Below are positions 1-11,012 of a stretch of DNA of 64,000 bases, one piece after another. Position 1 is the first letter of the stretch; every line of letters starts with the position of its first letter. The position numbers and the translations under genes are program-made. Source of the stretch: Geosiphon pyriformis (taxonomy: Eukaryota; Glomeromycota; Glomeromycetes; Archaeosporales; Geosiphonaceae); contig JAAOMT010000515.1 of assembly GCA_016748015.1 (NCBI GenBank), positions 355,249 to 419,248 of the forward strand, read 5' to 3'. The notes beneath the pieces were generated by a model. The model was not told the DNA's origin. It was given only the letters and a program-made list of their open reading frames with translations, and did no database searches.

Positions 1-1
1 C

Positions 2-2162
2 CCGGAATCAATTTCGACAGATCGATCTTCAAATTATACCAGCTCAAATGTAGAAAATGATGATGTCACGCGTGTGCTTGAAAATGAGATAAGTCAAATG
101 TCACAATGGAATGAAAAGCGAACGCAAGCATTGGAACAGATTGATACCGGTTAGTTGAATTTTTCAATTGTTCAATGGTAAAATACTTAATTAAATTTGA
201 ATTTTTATTACTAGCCAAATTCGGATTATTTCATTTAAGAGCATGTCTCGTATCAGGTAAAAAAAATTTCAAAGTTAATTTTAATTATCTCTTTTTAAAT
301 TTATCTCAATTATTTTCTAGGAGTTGGATTTTTCACTGATGCATATGACCTTTTCTCGATTAATCTGGTCACTGAAATGTTGGGATATGTTTACGAGGCA
401 AAAAATGGCTATCAGGTATCTGAAAACGTTAATCTTGGCTTGAAAATAAGCGCTGGTTTTGGAACTCTAGTTGGCCAAGTGGTCTTTGGAATTTTAGCTG
501 ATCGAGTTGGACGAAAGAAGGTAGCGAATGGGTATGAAGTTGAGATTTTTGAGTCGAGTTTGTAATTATTAACCTCATCATTTCTTTCAATAGATGTATG
601 GCTTGGAGCTTTGGATTATCATTTTAGCAACATTATTTTCAGCCTTAAGCGCTCAAGCTCCGAGTTTTTCAGTATACAACTTAATCATATTCTGGAGGTT
701 CATTCTCGGCCTTGGCGTTGGAGGGGATTATCCTTTATCAGCAAGTAGGTTTTGATTTCTCATTTAAATTAATGCTTAATATTGAATTTTTTAAAGGATA
801 ATTAAAAATAAAACTGTCCTAGTTATCACAAGCGAATTTGCCTCTGCAAAGAACCGAGGTAGCATGATGGCAACAGTGTTTGCAATGCAAGGATTTGGAA
901 TTCTCACGTCTATTGTTATTGCGATGGTAACCCTTCTGGCAGCCAAACAAGGTATCAGAGATGATACTCTAAAAATCGATTATGTTTGGCGTATAGTTCT
1001 CGGCTTAGGTGCATTGCCAGGAATACTTGCACTTTACTTTCGCCTCACCATTCCTGAGACTCCACGTTACCGAATGGATGTTGAACGAGATTTAAATGGT
1101 GCGACAAACGACATAGAAGATGTATTAGCTAATGGCAAAACTACTCGTGAAAACCTTTCATATCCATTCCAAAAGCTTGATGTCCCAAGGGGATCGTGGG
1201 CAGATTTCAGGCGATACTTTGGTCAATGGAAAAATGGAAAAATTTTACTAGGGACTTGTGGTGCTTGGTTTTGCATTGACGTAGCTTTCTACGGTATCGG
1301 ATTAAACAACACGATTTTTCTTCATGAATTGAACTTTAATCTGCCAGGAGATAACCCAGTAACAAATTCTACATTGAGTGGGGAATATAATTCAGCTAAA
1401 GATCCTTGGGCATTATTGTGGAATCTTTCTGTAGGCAATGCTCTGATTACTGTATTAGGAACCGTCCCCGGTGCCTGGTTTACTATTTTTTTCATTGACC
1501 GGCTAGGACGAAAACCGATACAGTTTATGGGATTCGCTGTTTTGACAATTGTATTCTTACTTTTAGGGGTCTTCTTTGAAAAAATTCAACAAAAATCTTC
1601 TTTTCTTTTTGGTTCAATGTTTACTATTGCTCAGGTTGGTCCTGTTAAAGATTTTACCTTTATATCTTTTCTTCCAATAAAAATGTCTATGAATAAAATA
1701 TTCCCAATTTCTAGTTCTTTTGCAATTTTGGACCAAACACAACAACATTTATCGTCCCTGGAGAAGTTTTTCCTACGAGGTAAAAACTTCAATATATTCT
1801 TTTACCCATATTTATTACGATTTATATCAAACATAATCTTCTCCAATATTAGATATCGATCAACAGGTCATGGCATTTCCGCGGCGATTGGAAAGCTTGG
1901 AGCTATACTGGCGCAATTTGGATTCAGTAGAATGAAGAGCATAGGTGGTACGCAGTTGGATCACAAAGGCCCCTTTAATGAAAATAATGCTTTTGTTGAC
2001 AAGTTACTTTTGATGTGTGCCGCCTTTATGGTGCTTGGATTCGGGTTCACTTTTTTGATACCCGAGACGAAAGGGAAATCCTTAGAAGAACTCTCAAATG
2101 AAGACCAACGTGAATTCGTCCGTAATCCAGGAAAAGGAGTGTGTTTTTATTGGAAATCGTAG
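2..2162 (+). CDS. PHO84: Pho84-type high-affinity phosphate:H+ symporter, 5' end missing
   Basis: A plasma-membrane major facilitator of the PHS family that imports inorganic phosphate with protons. Coding exons read as 2-149, 215-256, 321-520, 594-744, 823-1634, 1715-1779 and 1853-2162, all in phase, giving 575 visible residues; the true start lies left of the window. Seen in the sequence: a Ser/Asp-rich cytosolic N-terminus, then GVGFFTDAYDLFSINL of the first membrane segment, the LADRVGRKK loop, the PHS signature GGDYPLSA, FIDRLGRKP after the central loop, PGEVFPTRYRSTGHGISAA and a C-terminal PETKGKSLEEL. These are the hallmarks of fungal Pho84 and of mycorrhizal phosphate transporters. 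Two introns (1635-1714 and 1780-1852) interrupt the eleventh-helix region, and reading through them would garble about 70 residues. No key residue appears lost. Confidence 0.93.
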
Positions 2163-2614
2163 AGGAGTAGAACTTAGAAGGATATTGCTTTGAAGGTCTT
2201 TTTGTTAAAATAATTGCTCTTTGATAGAGTAATTTTATTCCAAATATAATAGAAACATTTATACACTGGTAAATTGGATCAAGATGGAATTCTAATAGTT
2301 GTAATATAGTTAACAATTGAGATTTTTTATACAAAGTAAAATGATTTTTTGATCGTACCATGATTTGAAAAAAGTTGTGGCAACGAGATAGTTTAAGGAA
2401 TCCCAAAGTAACTTTTTGGTATTAAAATCTTTCAATGCATCTTTCAGTTGTTTTAGATCATACTATTCAGAGTATATCATATTATACCACACATTTATCT
2501 CAATTTTTAAAGACATTTGATTGACAATCCATTCAGTTAATTATTAAACCCCTGTACAAAATGGTTGTCTCTTTGCCAAAATTTCCTTAATTCAGTCTCG
2601 CTAACCAGAACGAG
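2163..2614. other. Intergenic spacer, transporter 3' side to Myb gene
   Basis: About 450 bp of AT-rich DNA that should carry the transporter 3' UTR and the Myb gene promoter. An open frame on the opposite strand here overlaps the transporter end and has no recognisable protein character. No specific element seen. Confidence 0.5.
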
Positions 2615-3201
2615 ATGTCCAACTCTCGTCAAGCAAATCTCAACGAAATTCAGGACCTAACAACTATTAAAACTGAAACAAAAGATGGAAGTCTAATAAA
2701 ATCTGGACCTTTTGATATAATTAATATCAAATCTGAATCCGGGGAAGATGAAGACATCGACTCTCTTCTTCCTATTTGTTCTTCATCATCGTCTCTTTCA
2801 CTTCGTCACGAAAAAAAAAAACGTAAATGTTCCACGACTAAATCATATCAATCGACTACCAGCCCAACAGTGCTTACAAATGTCTCAGCTAGTTCGAGGC
2901 CTAGGAAATTTGACCAGAGTTATTCAAACTTAGATGACAGACTTTCAAATGGCTGGATGTCCACCTTCAGATGGACAAAAGAGGTATTGAAGGGTGGAGT
3001 TTCATCTTTTATTAACTTTAAAGATACAAATATCTGCCTCGAAATTTTTAGGAAGAAAAAGTAATTCTCGATAATTGGATCGAACGAGGAATTGACTACC
3101 CTGAGATTTCACGACAATTACCAAACCGTGCTACGAGAAGTATTCAACGCAAATTCAAAAAAATGGCTGCATCTGTTTATAATCATTTTGCGATGCATTA
3201 G
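2615..3201 (+). CDS. Small Myb/SANT-type DNA-binding protein
   Basis: Two exons (2615-2983 and 3052-3201) encode 172 residues. The first 110 or so are low-complexity, rich in Ser and Lys, with a basic KKKRK stretch that could be a nuclear localisation signal. The C-terminus, completed only after splicing, reads FRWTKEEEKVILDNWIERG, then YPEISRQLPNRATRSIQRKF. That is one Myb/SANT-like three-helix repeat with the spaced Trp residues and the basic recognition helix. The reading frame past the donor at 2984 is intron and destroys the domain. It is likely a nuclear DNA-binding regulator; targets cannot be inferred. It lies 450 bp after the phosphate transporter in the same orientation, with no sign of shared regulation. 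Confidence 0.75.
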
Positions 3202-6200
3202 CTGACAGAGAGATGAGTGAACAGCTTTTGAATAGTTTAGTGAGAGTTCTATCGACTCTAAGATATAGAATTTTTAAATTTTTTAGGTTTAATAGAATCC
3301 TGGGCATACAATGTAGAGCGTATTTACTAAACCAAATTTAGTAACAAGTTAAATACCTTCCTCTTTTTACCATTTATTTTTTTGAATTAGGTTTGTGTCA
3401 TAAAACAATACAAGAATTGATATTTTGATTGGGGATTATTCATTAAAATAAGTAACATTTGAAATGGTTTACAAAAATGGTACAAATCGGTTTATCCATG
3501 TTTAAGTTATAATGTGGGGTAATTACATGTCTGAATAACTTTTATTTCCATTTATGTAATTTATCTCAAACAAAAAATGTTATTTTCAGAAAAACATGTC
3601 TAAGAATGATTTAGTTTTTCCGCCAGATATAACCAGTAACAAAGTAGATGTGGGTAAATGTCTATGATAGATGATTCTGTTTAAGCAAAATACGTTGCTA
3701 TTTCTTGCGAAAACCACCAGCATTATCATATCTATCATCATGGGTACAAGTCCATGTATTATCTTGCGAAGAAGGCCGAGTAATTTCGCGGTTGCATCGT
3801 TTACTTATCCCGATTGTGAGCAGCAAGCATTATTAGAGAAACCTATTAATAAATGAAGAATATCACATTTGATGCCGTTTGTGCCACCAAAATAAAAACT
3901 CGTAATTATATGGATTCAAAGTGGCGGCGTTTAATTTAACATAGCTTCTATATTCTCCGGAAAAAGGGCAAAGGACAATGAGAATCGTCTTTTTAAAGTG
4001 AGTTTTTTTTTCATTTTGATTTGCTTATAATGTTAGGACACATATAAGAAGGAAATAATTTTGAGGTCTGTCAAAAATAAGTTAATTATCAAAACTTGGC
4101 TACAAAAACGTACTCAGAAAATCAATCATTAGCAGCTCATATAATGAACCTTAAACACACCTTCGCTTATTACCCTTTATTGTAAAAATAGAAAATTTAA
4201 TTAATATAACATATATAATCAATAAAATAATTCTAATTAAATCAAAATCAAACAAGACGATATTTTTTAAGAAAATCAAATTCTGATAAAATCTAAGTAA
4301 TTTTTATTTAAATCATTGCAAAAGAAAGTAAATATTTGTTTGTTCTTTAAACATTAATTTTAACAATAATTAATATCTTTGTTTAAATTCATAATTCAGT
4401 TTTTAAAAAATCTTTATTTTTTCAATTATTGGTCATATGAAACATTTTTATGTATTAAAAAATTTTTTAAGCATTCTTTTAAATGTGCATATTTGTTTGA
4501 TTTCCGGCTGAGTTTTTGCTCTTTATTTTTTGTAAGATATCTTAATTATAATTATAATTTGTGATTTGTGATTTGTGATTTGATTTTTAATATAAAATCT
4601 AAATAGTCTTTGTTTAGTAATTATAAAATTTTTGAATAACTTTTCACATAAATATTTATGTTGAAATTTTAACAGCTGCTATTAGTAAAAAGTGGTTTTT
4701 ATTATATTTTTAATTTTGAATATTTTAAATTTTTTTGATAAATTGTTTAATAAAGGAATTGAAATATAAAAATATATACAAATTTTTGAATGTAAAAAAT
4801 ATAATTATTTATTTCTTAAGATGTTAAAAAATTCTATTTGAATTTTAATAATTTTCTAAATTTTTCATATTTAAGTATTTTTTTAGAACTTTTTGCTTGA
4901 ATAAATAAATTTCAAGAAACTTTAATTGTTTTACAAATATAAATTTATTTATAATTTAATTATTGCATCTTAATAAGTTGTATCTAATGCAGTATTTAAA
5001 TCATATTACAGTTCCGATTGTATTTTAAATAATTTAATTATATTTGTAAATTGGTAAAAAATTTTAAAAAATTGAATAATTAAATATTATATAAAAAATA
5101 AAAAATAAAAAATTATTAGGTAATTTATATTGATTTTATAAATTTTATAAATAATTAATTTGAAAATATTTAAATAAATTTTGTTCATTATAAACAAACT
5201 TTCTCATTTATTAAAACTATATTTCTATAAATGTTTTTATAGGAGAAGTGGTCATTTTTTCATGCTTAATAATATTGTGATTAATTGTTTAATATGTAAA
5301 AAACTAAAACAAAAATTTGGTTTTATCCAAATTATTAATGAATTTTTAAAGTTCAAGAATTAATTTTTATTAATAATTTAAAGAATATACTTGTTTAGTT
5401 GAAAATAAACTTCTAACAAAAATATTAAAAGTTAAAAATTTTGATAAAACAACGCATTTGAGCTAAAAAAAGTCAAAAAAAAAACATTTATTAAATTTCA
5501 GATATATGAAATTACTTATAAAATACTTCAAAATTATACTAGTTTATTTTTTTAATTTTTAAAAGTGTTTATACATATATATATATTATGGGTGTTTCAT
5601 TTGCAATAAAATTTATGATTAATAAATATATTTATTGATACTTGAAAATTTTGTATAATTAGCTTAATTCATTTACAATAATAATTATTGTTTAATATAT
5701 ATAAAATTAAATTATAAAAAAATAATTTTCAATCAAGATAAAACATCTCTATTAATTCTATGTTTTATCGCTTTTAAAATTTAGTAAAAAATATTATTTA
5801 GTAAATCATAAAAGCAACTTTTTTATTTTTCAACTAAAATAAATACAAAATGAGTAACTTCTAACAGAAAATCAATATTACTTCTAAAATTGTCATAAAA
5901 TAATGTTTGTTAGAATGACTTGAATAAATTCTGATTAAAAGAATAATGTGATATTTGAGTTGATAGCTAGTAATCTAGAAGGTTGGGTTTTATGATTTGA
6001 GTTCAAAAACAATGGAATATTCCTGAATTTCTATCAATCTAATAGCAATTTCATATCTGAATTGCGTAGATTAGCTCTTGTTAAGGAAAAGCTTTAATTT
6101 TTTAACTACTATTTTGAAATTAATAATTCATTCAGAATACAAGCTTTGGGATTTATTTCAAAAATAATTTTCTAATTATTATTACTGTTTCTTTTATAAC

Positions 6201-6426
6201 TTCATTTTACCAAACATATAATCCAGGCTTAGAAGCAAAAAGGAAAGACTGAAGTTCTTAATAGGCAAGATGGCCGATTTTTCATCTTTTCAAATCCTAT
6301 GAAAATTTTTCTAGCATGCAAACTAAATATTCTGATAAAAATTTTATGGGAGACCCATTCCGAGGTTTCAATTCTCTGCCCTATTTTTCAACATTGAAAA
6401 CCATTTAATTGAATATGGACCCAAGT
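3202..6426. other. AT-rich intergenic region
   Basis: Apart from the HMG-like fragment, no gene is visible. From about 4300 to 5960 the sequence is close to 85% A+T, with short (TA)n and oligo-A/T runs. Frames of about 60 codons here are Phe/Leu/Ile/Lys-rich and look like composition artefacts. Confidence 0.6.
3596..3870 (+). pseudogene. Decayed HMG-box-like fragment (tentative)
   Basis: A start at 3596 opens a short frame with KNDLVFPPDIT, resembling the FPP lead-in found upstream of HMG boxes in the MATA_HMG family that is expanded in Glomeromycotina. About 90 bp on, another frame reads AKYVAISCENHQH and, after a gap, YKSMYYLAKKAE, resembling the middle and third helix of such a box. Stops and frame changes separate the pieces and there is no HMG motif with all helices intact. 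I read this as an old, broken gene copy; the match rests on short motifs from memory of the family and could be chance. Confidence 0.3.
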
Positions 6427-8032
6427 TTAATAACTATTTTTTCTTAGTTGAATCAAGAATCCGGTGTGTGGGCCTCGATGATGAGAAGGTCTACAAACCC
6501 AAACATCTGAAGGTGGCAAGCGTGACTCTGAAATATTTCCTTGAGAATTATCTTCTTCTTCTTCATAATGATTATCATCATCATCATCATCGTCGTCGTA
6601 ATCATCCAAGAAATCAGTGTACAACACACTCTTTTCTTTCGGCTTATCTTTCGGATCTTGATAGTTTGCAGGATTTTTTTTCCTGTCGATCTTCCTGATC
6701 ACTGAACTCCGACAATCCCATGGCTTCCATTCAACTTCCAGCACTTGTACTACTTTGAGTGCAAGTTTATCTACCCGAATTTTACCAACTACCTCCAAGA
6801 CTTGGGTAATATTCGGTAAGTAAATCACAATAAACCGATCATAATGAATCCAAGGAAGTATGGAAGCCAAATGGTTTTCTGGAGCAGGAACATCCATCAC
6901 TGCACCATCATATATTGGTGAGCTGGGCGGATCTTTATTGAATATTGCTGACACATCCCCTGTGGTGAACGAAATTGAATCGAGATAAAGACCACGAGAA
7001 AAATTTTTGATGATTCGTCTGGCTTTTTGGATGGTTTGAGGGTTCTCATCGATCGATCGAAGGTGACCCATTGGAAAAACAATACGAGCAAGGCACATTG
7101 AGAGAAAACCATTTCCCGTTCCACATTCCAACATATGAGAGGTTGGGCGAATATCAAGTAAGGATACCTGTCATATAATAAGAAATTAACAAATTTTTGG
7201 GCTAAAGAAAATAAAAGAATATTGATCTTACTATCGTGGCTGCCTATTAAAAAATTTGGTGAAGCAATATTAGTACGTATTGTAACACTCTGTCATGGTT
7301 GAATCAGAAGTTTCAGAATAGCATGTAAAATAATGGAAAGTTCCCCTTTACATCTTTAGGATATATCGGTGCGACGTGGCGGCGAGCATACATCAAATAT
7401 CTATCAAAATTTCAAAAAGGTTAAAAAATGCAGAATTTTCAATTCATTTTGAAAACTTACTCGTCTAAAGTTGGGAAATGTGCCAAATACTCAATCCCTA
7501 AAAGGATAGATTCGTTAAGAAAAATCCGGAAGTTTTGTGATTCCGATTTTCCTAAAAAATATTTCTTACCAACATGCGTCTTCACTACTGATCCACATTT
7601 TAAACCCAATATCAAATCATGTTGAATTGCGCCGTAAGTCGTTTGAATTAATTTTCCACGGCACAATGGTCCAAACAATTTCACTCTTTCTAATCCTTTT
7701 TTGTGGTTTCTTGTAACTTTTTGAAGTAGCACCCAATCTCCATCTATAAATTTGGAAAAATCATAGTATCTTAGATCAATCGATGGAATTTTTTTTTCAG
7801 TTTTTTCAAGAGGAATTTCTAATGCTGATTTTGAAGGTGTCCAATCTTGATAACTTGTCAATACTGAACGCCAAGCAGAAAGATTTTCAATTTCAGTATC
7901 ATCAATGATTGATCTATTTGATTCTGATACTACAGTTTGGGTTAGCAAACTGCGTTTTTCCCATACAGGGTAAATTTTTTTGAAAACAATTCTGGAGTTT
8001 CGCCAGAAAGAAAATTTTGTTAAAGAAGACAT
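6427..8032 (-). CDS. TrmI/TRMT61-like tRNA (adenine-58-N1) methyltransferase, probably mitochondrial
   Basis: SAM-dependent enzyme expected to make m1A58 in the tRNA T-loop. Exons on the minus strand: 8032-7461, 7400-7352, 7243-7232 (12 nt) and 7167-6427, giving 457 residues. The N-terminus is rich in Lys/Arg/Ser without acidic residues for about 25 positions, like a mitochondrial presequence. A beta domain is followed by YLMYARRHVAPIYPKD, the family's YPKD signature. The 12-nt exon supplies AATI, joining it to VSLLDIRPTSHMLECGTGNG (SAM motif I). Next come SIDENPQTI (motif II), TTGDVSAIF, YDGAVMDVPAPENHL (motif IV), LPNITQV and the closing RGPHTGFLIQL. An Asp/Glu-rich insertion sits between the last two. 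It resembles mitochondrial TRMT61B more than nuclear Trm61/Gcd14; no Trm6 partner is in the window. Confidence 0.88.
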
Positions 8033-10310
8033 GATTTGATGATCACCTCAAAAGAAATTTGATTATGAAATGTAATGACTGATATCATTTTAACTCCAAT
8101 CAGATCGGCAAATTATTAGAAAGAGCCATCATTTGAAATCTGTTGTTCTTATTAGAAAGTAGAAGCCTGACAGGTTATTTTTACCAATCTCCTGCAATAT
8201 TTGCTATATGGAACAACACAAATTTGATATTGATACTTAATTTTGGAAGGAGAATTAACAATAATGATTGAAATTATAAATTTTTAATTATTTATATACT
8301 AAATTAGTAATAAAGTGTGTATTCTTTAATGAAAATAAATTAATTAATTAGTCAGTTGAAAATTGTAGAAAATAATTAACTTTTGAAAATGTAATAATCA
8401 AGGATTAATTAAAATTAATAAAAATTATAGTGAGTTTAATAGTTAATTGATATTTAAAAACAATTAATTATTATTATTATATTTTAATAAAATAATATTT
8501 CAAAAAGTTATCAAGTTGGTTCAGTGATTTTTGAGATTTATTTAATTTTGAAATAAAATTTTGAAAATTGAAGAAATTGGTCAAAAGACCAGGATTTTCT
8601 AAATTAAAATTAAATTATTTTCTCTTATTTTTTAAGCAAGGCCCAATAAATAAATACTGATTCTGTTGTATGAATTTTTGATCTTTCACGAAACCAAACA
8701 ATTTAGATTGAATAATTTTTTCTTTGAAACGTTATAAAAAAGAAATTTAGATCTTTTATTTTTGTCGAACAATTTTATTTGAGTTAATGATAAGAAAATT
8801 TGAAAATTTGTGACATTATAAAGTTTAATTATTCTTTAATAACTTTATTCTTTGAAGGCATAAATTCGAGCTTTTTTATTATTAAATTAAGTTACGAATT
8901 TAGTTTTTGTCAATAATAAAGGCAGTCGGTGGGATTCGAGTTTCTCATTCCTTTATGGTGATTTCATAAACCAACTTGTAATGATTTATAGTAAATTTCA
9001 CAAGCAATAAAATAAAGTTTAGAAGAATTGATATAATAATTTAGTTTTTCACGCAAATATTACCGTTACCACTTCAAATATTTATCAGTCAAAATTATGA
9101 TTATCATTAATATTTTCTTAGTCAACCTAAGTTCTCGGTCAAAAAGTATTTTATTAATTTTTAAATAACTGATTCAATCATTTTGGCATTACAAGAAAGT
9201 TTGCCTCTTACTTGTTTTAAGGTTTTATATCTAATTTATAAGCAAGAAGAGACAAAATATTTCAATTATTTTTAAATGCTCTGACAATCTTTGTAATTAA
9301 TGCCTTTTATTATAAGGCTTTTAATCAATTATTTGAAATTTCTTCACTTAAAATTGTCAGAGCTTTTATTTCGTAATATATATTTTAGAATTATGATCTA
9401 AATTTATAATTACTCTAATATTTCTAGAAACGTTTAATTTTGCATAAATGAAAGGTAAATGTTTTTCAAAAAAAAAATTTGAGCCTTTAAAATTTCAAAG
9501 TTGATTTGGCATTTTTCTGAGAATTATTAGTGCTATTCGAAGTGTTTCAAAGTTAACTAAAAATATTTTAATTTATTTATAACGACAAAGGTCAATATTA
9601 TGCGCTGACCAATATCAATAATAAAGGGATCGTTGATTACATATAAAAAAATACGTAATTTTGATGAAATTTGGAGATATTTATAAGCTTTTCAAACATT
9701 AATAAAAGTATTTTTACATAGTATAAAATATGAAAATCAATATTTCAGTTTGAATTTTTTTTTTTTACAAAATCCAATTTATTAAATTCTCCAATTCAAA
9801 ATAAAAAATGTATTGCATCATTTGGTTTTATAAAAACATTTAAATCTTGAGATTGTATAACAGTTTTAAAAATCTTGATTAATATGCTGCGACCATTAAA
9901 TCTTTTAAAGTGGAGATTATGCTATAAATTTGTTCTTATCTGTAAAAAATAATTTTGGAAACCTTCAATTTTCTAATTCAAATTTATAATCAGAGGAATT
10001 TTGCATAATTTTTTTTTTGATACATTAAACTTTTAATCTTCAGATTTACCATGTGCACAGCTGCAATTATCTTTCTTCGGATCATATTGATAAAAATCAG
10101 CGTATTAACACATTTATATATACTAATTTGTTAAATAAATCATCTGATTCGAAATTAGGGATCGGTTTTTTTTTTTGCTTACAAAGAGATCTATTATTAT
10201 AGCACGCTGCTATAAATCAGTTGTTTGGAAATCATGATCGAATTTCAGGAATCGAGACTTGAAATTTTTGCATTTATTAATATCACAGTGAAAACTTTAA
10301 AATTTAAAAT
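8033..10310. other. AT-rich intergenic region
   Basis: About 2.3 kb between divergently transcribed genes, so it should contain both promoters. It is AT-rich with oligo-T runs. One inverted repeat is visible: 11-bp arms at 9278-9288 and 9353-9363, with a smaller palindrome in the loop. No RNA gene or open frame with protein character was seen. Confidence 0.5.
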
Positions 10311-11012
10311 ATGACAACTACAGATTCCACCGAGGTGCTATCAAAGATTCAAGAAGATAGAATTTCCATCTTTTTTCGCTCATTAGAATATGACACATCT
10401 AGTCAAAATATTCATAAAGGCTTGCTAAATCTGATCGAAGCTCACAGTAAAACAACTGATTCCGCTTTTATGGAGTTGCTCTTGAAATTTCCTACTTCCA
10501 AAAATACGCTTGTACTTTTAGGCCTTTTTTACGAACACTCACAAGAACCTGGTACCCGTGATCTTGATAAGGCGAAAGCAGCATACGAGAGAGCCACTAT
10601 ATTGACACCACAAAATCCTTATGCTCATTTCTTGCTTGGACGATTTCATTTTTTTGGAAGCGGAAATGAACAGAGATTCCCAAAAGCTTTTGAAAGTTTT
10701 TATAGAGCTGCTTTCGAATTCAACCTTTCCCCTGGCTATTGTTTTCTAGGGCATTTTTACATGCACGGCATGGGCGTTGAAGTTAATAAATTGCGAGGCT
10801 TTTGGTATTATTATAAAGCCGCAGCTCTTGGAAATGCTGAAGGATATTTTATGACGGGATTTTCTTATCGAGAAGGTAGAGGAACAATGGCGGATGTTCA
10901 TAGGGCTCTTAGATGGTATCGTAATGGTGTGCAGGGATATAATGATAAATGGGCTGTGAATGCTTTGAAGCGAGTTTTTCGAAAAAATATGAGTTTAACT
11001 TTGGGATGGTAA
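10311..11012 (+). CDS. Sel1-like repeat protein
   Basis: A single uninterrupted frame of 233 residues. After about 70 residues without a recognised domain come helical Sel1/TPR-like repeats. Seen are LVLLGLFYEHSQEP with DLDKAKAAYERAT, AHFLLGRFHFFGSG with FPKAFESFYRAA, GYCFLGHFYMHGMGVE with LRGFWYYYKAAALGNA, and GYFMTGFSYREGRGTMAD with HRALRWYRNGVQ. The A-x-x-x-L-G and A-x-x-W/Y-Y-x-x-A spacing is typical of the family. Sel1 proteins act as adaptors in signalling or in ER quality control; nothing here fixes the partner. No signal peptide or membrane segment is seen, so a cytosolic location is likely. It is isolated, with more than 2 kb of empty DNA on each side. Confidence 0.85.
   Translation: MTTTDSTEVLSKIQEDRISIFFRSLEYDTSSQNIHKGLLNLIEAHSKTTDSAFMELLLKFPTSKNTLVLLGLFYEHSQEPGTRDLDKAKAAYERATILTPQNPYAHFLLGRFHFFGSGNEQRFPKAFESFYRAAFEFNLSPGYCFLGHFYMHGMGVEVNKLRGFWYYYKAAALGNAEGYFMTGFSYREGRGTMADVHRALRWYRNGVQGYNDKWAVNALKRVFRKNMSLTLGW

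Noticed and set aside
2047-2406. 119-codon frame on the minus strand
   Set aside because: Overlaps the end of the phosphate transporter on the other strand and shows no protein character.
7428-7625. Plus-strand frame over the methyltransferase gene
   Set aside because: Antisense shadow of the first exon and intron of a well-supported gene.
8925-8965. TTCGAG within a G-rich stretch, considered as a tRNA T-loop
   Set aside because: The flanking bases do not form a T-stem or acceptor stem; no tRNA was found in the window.
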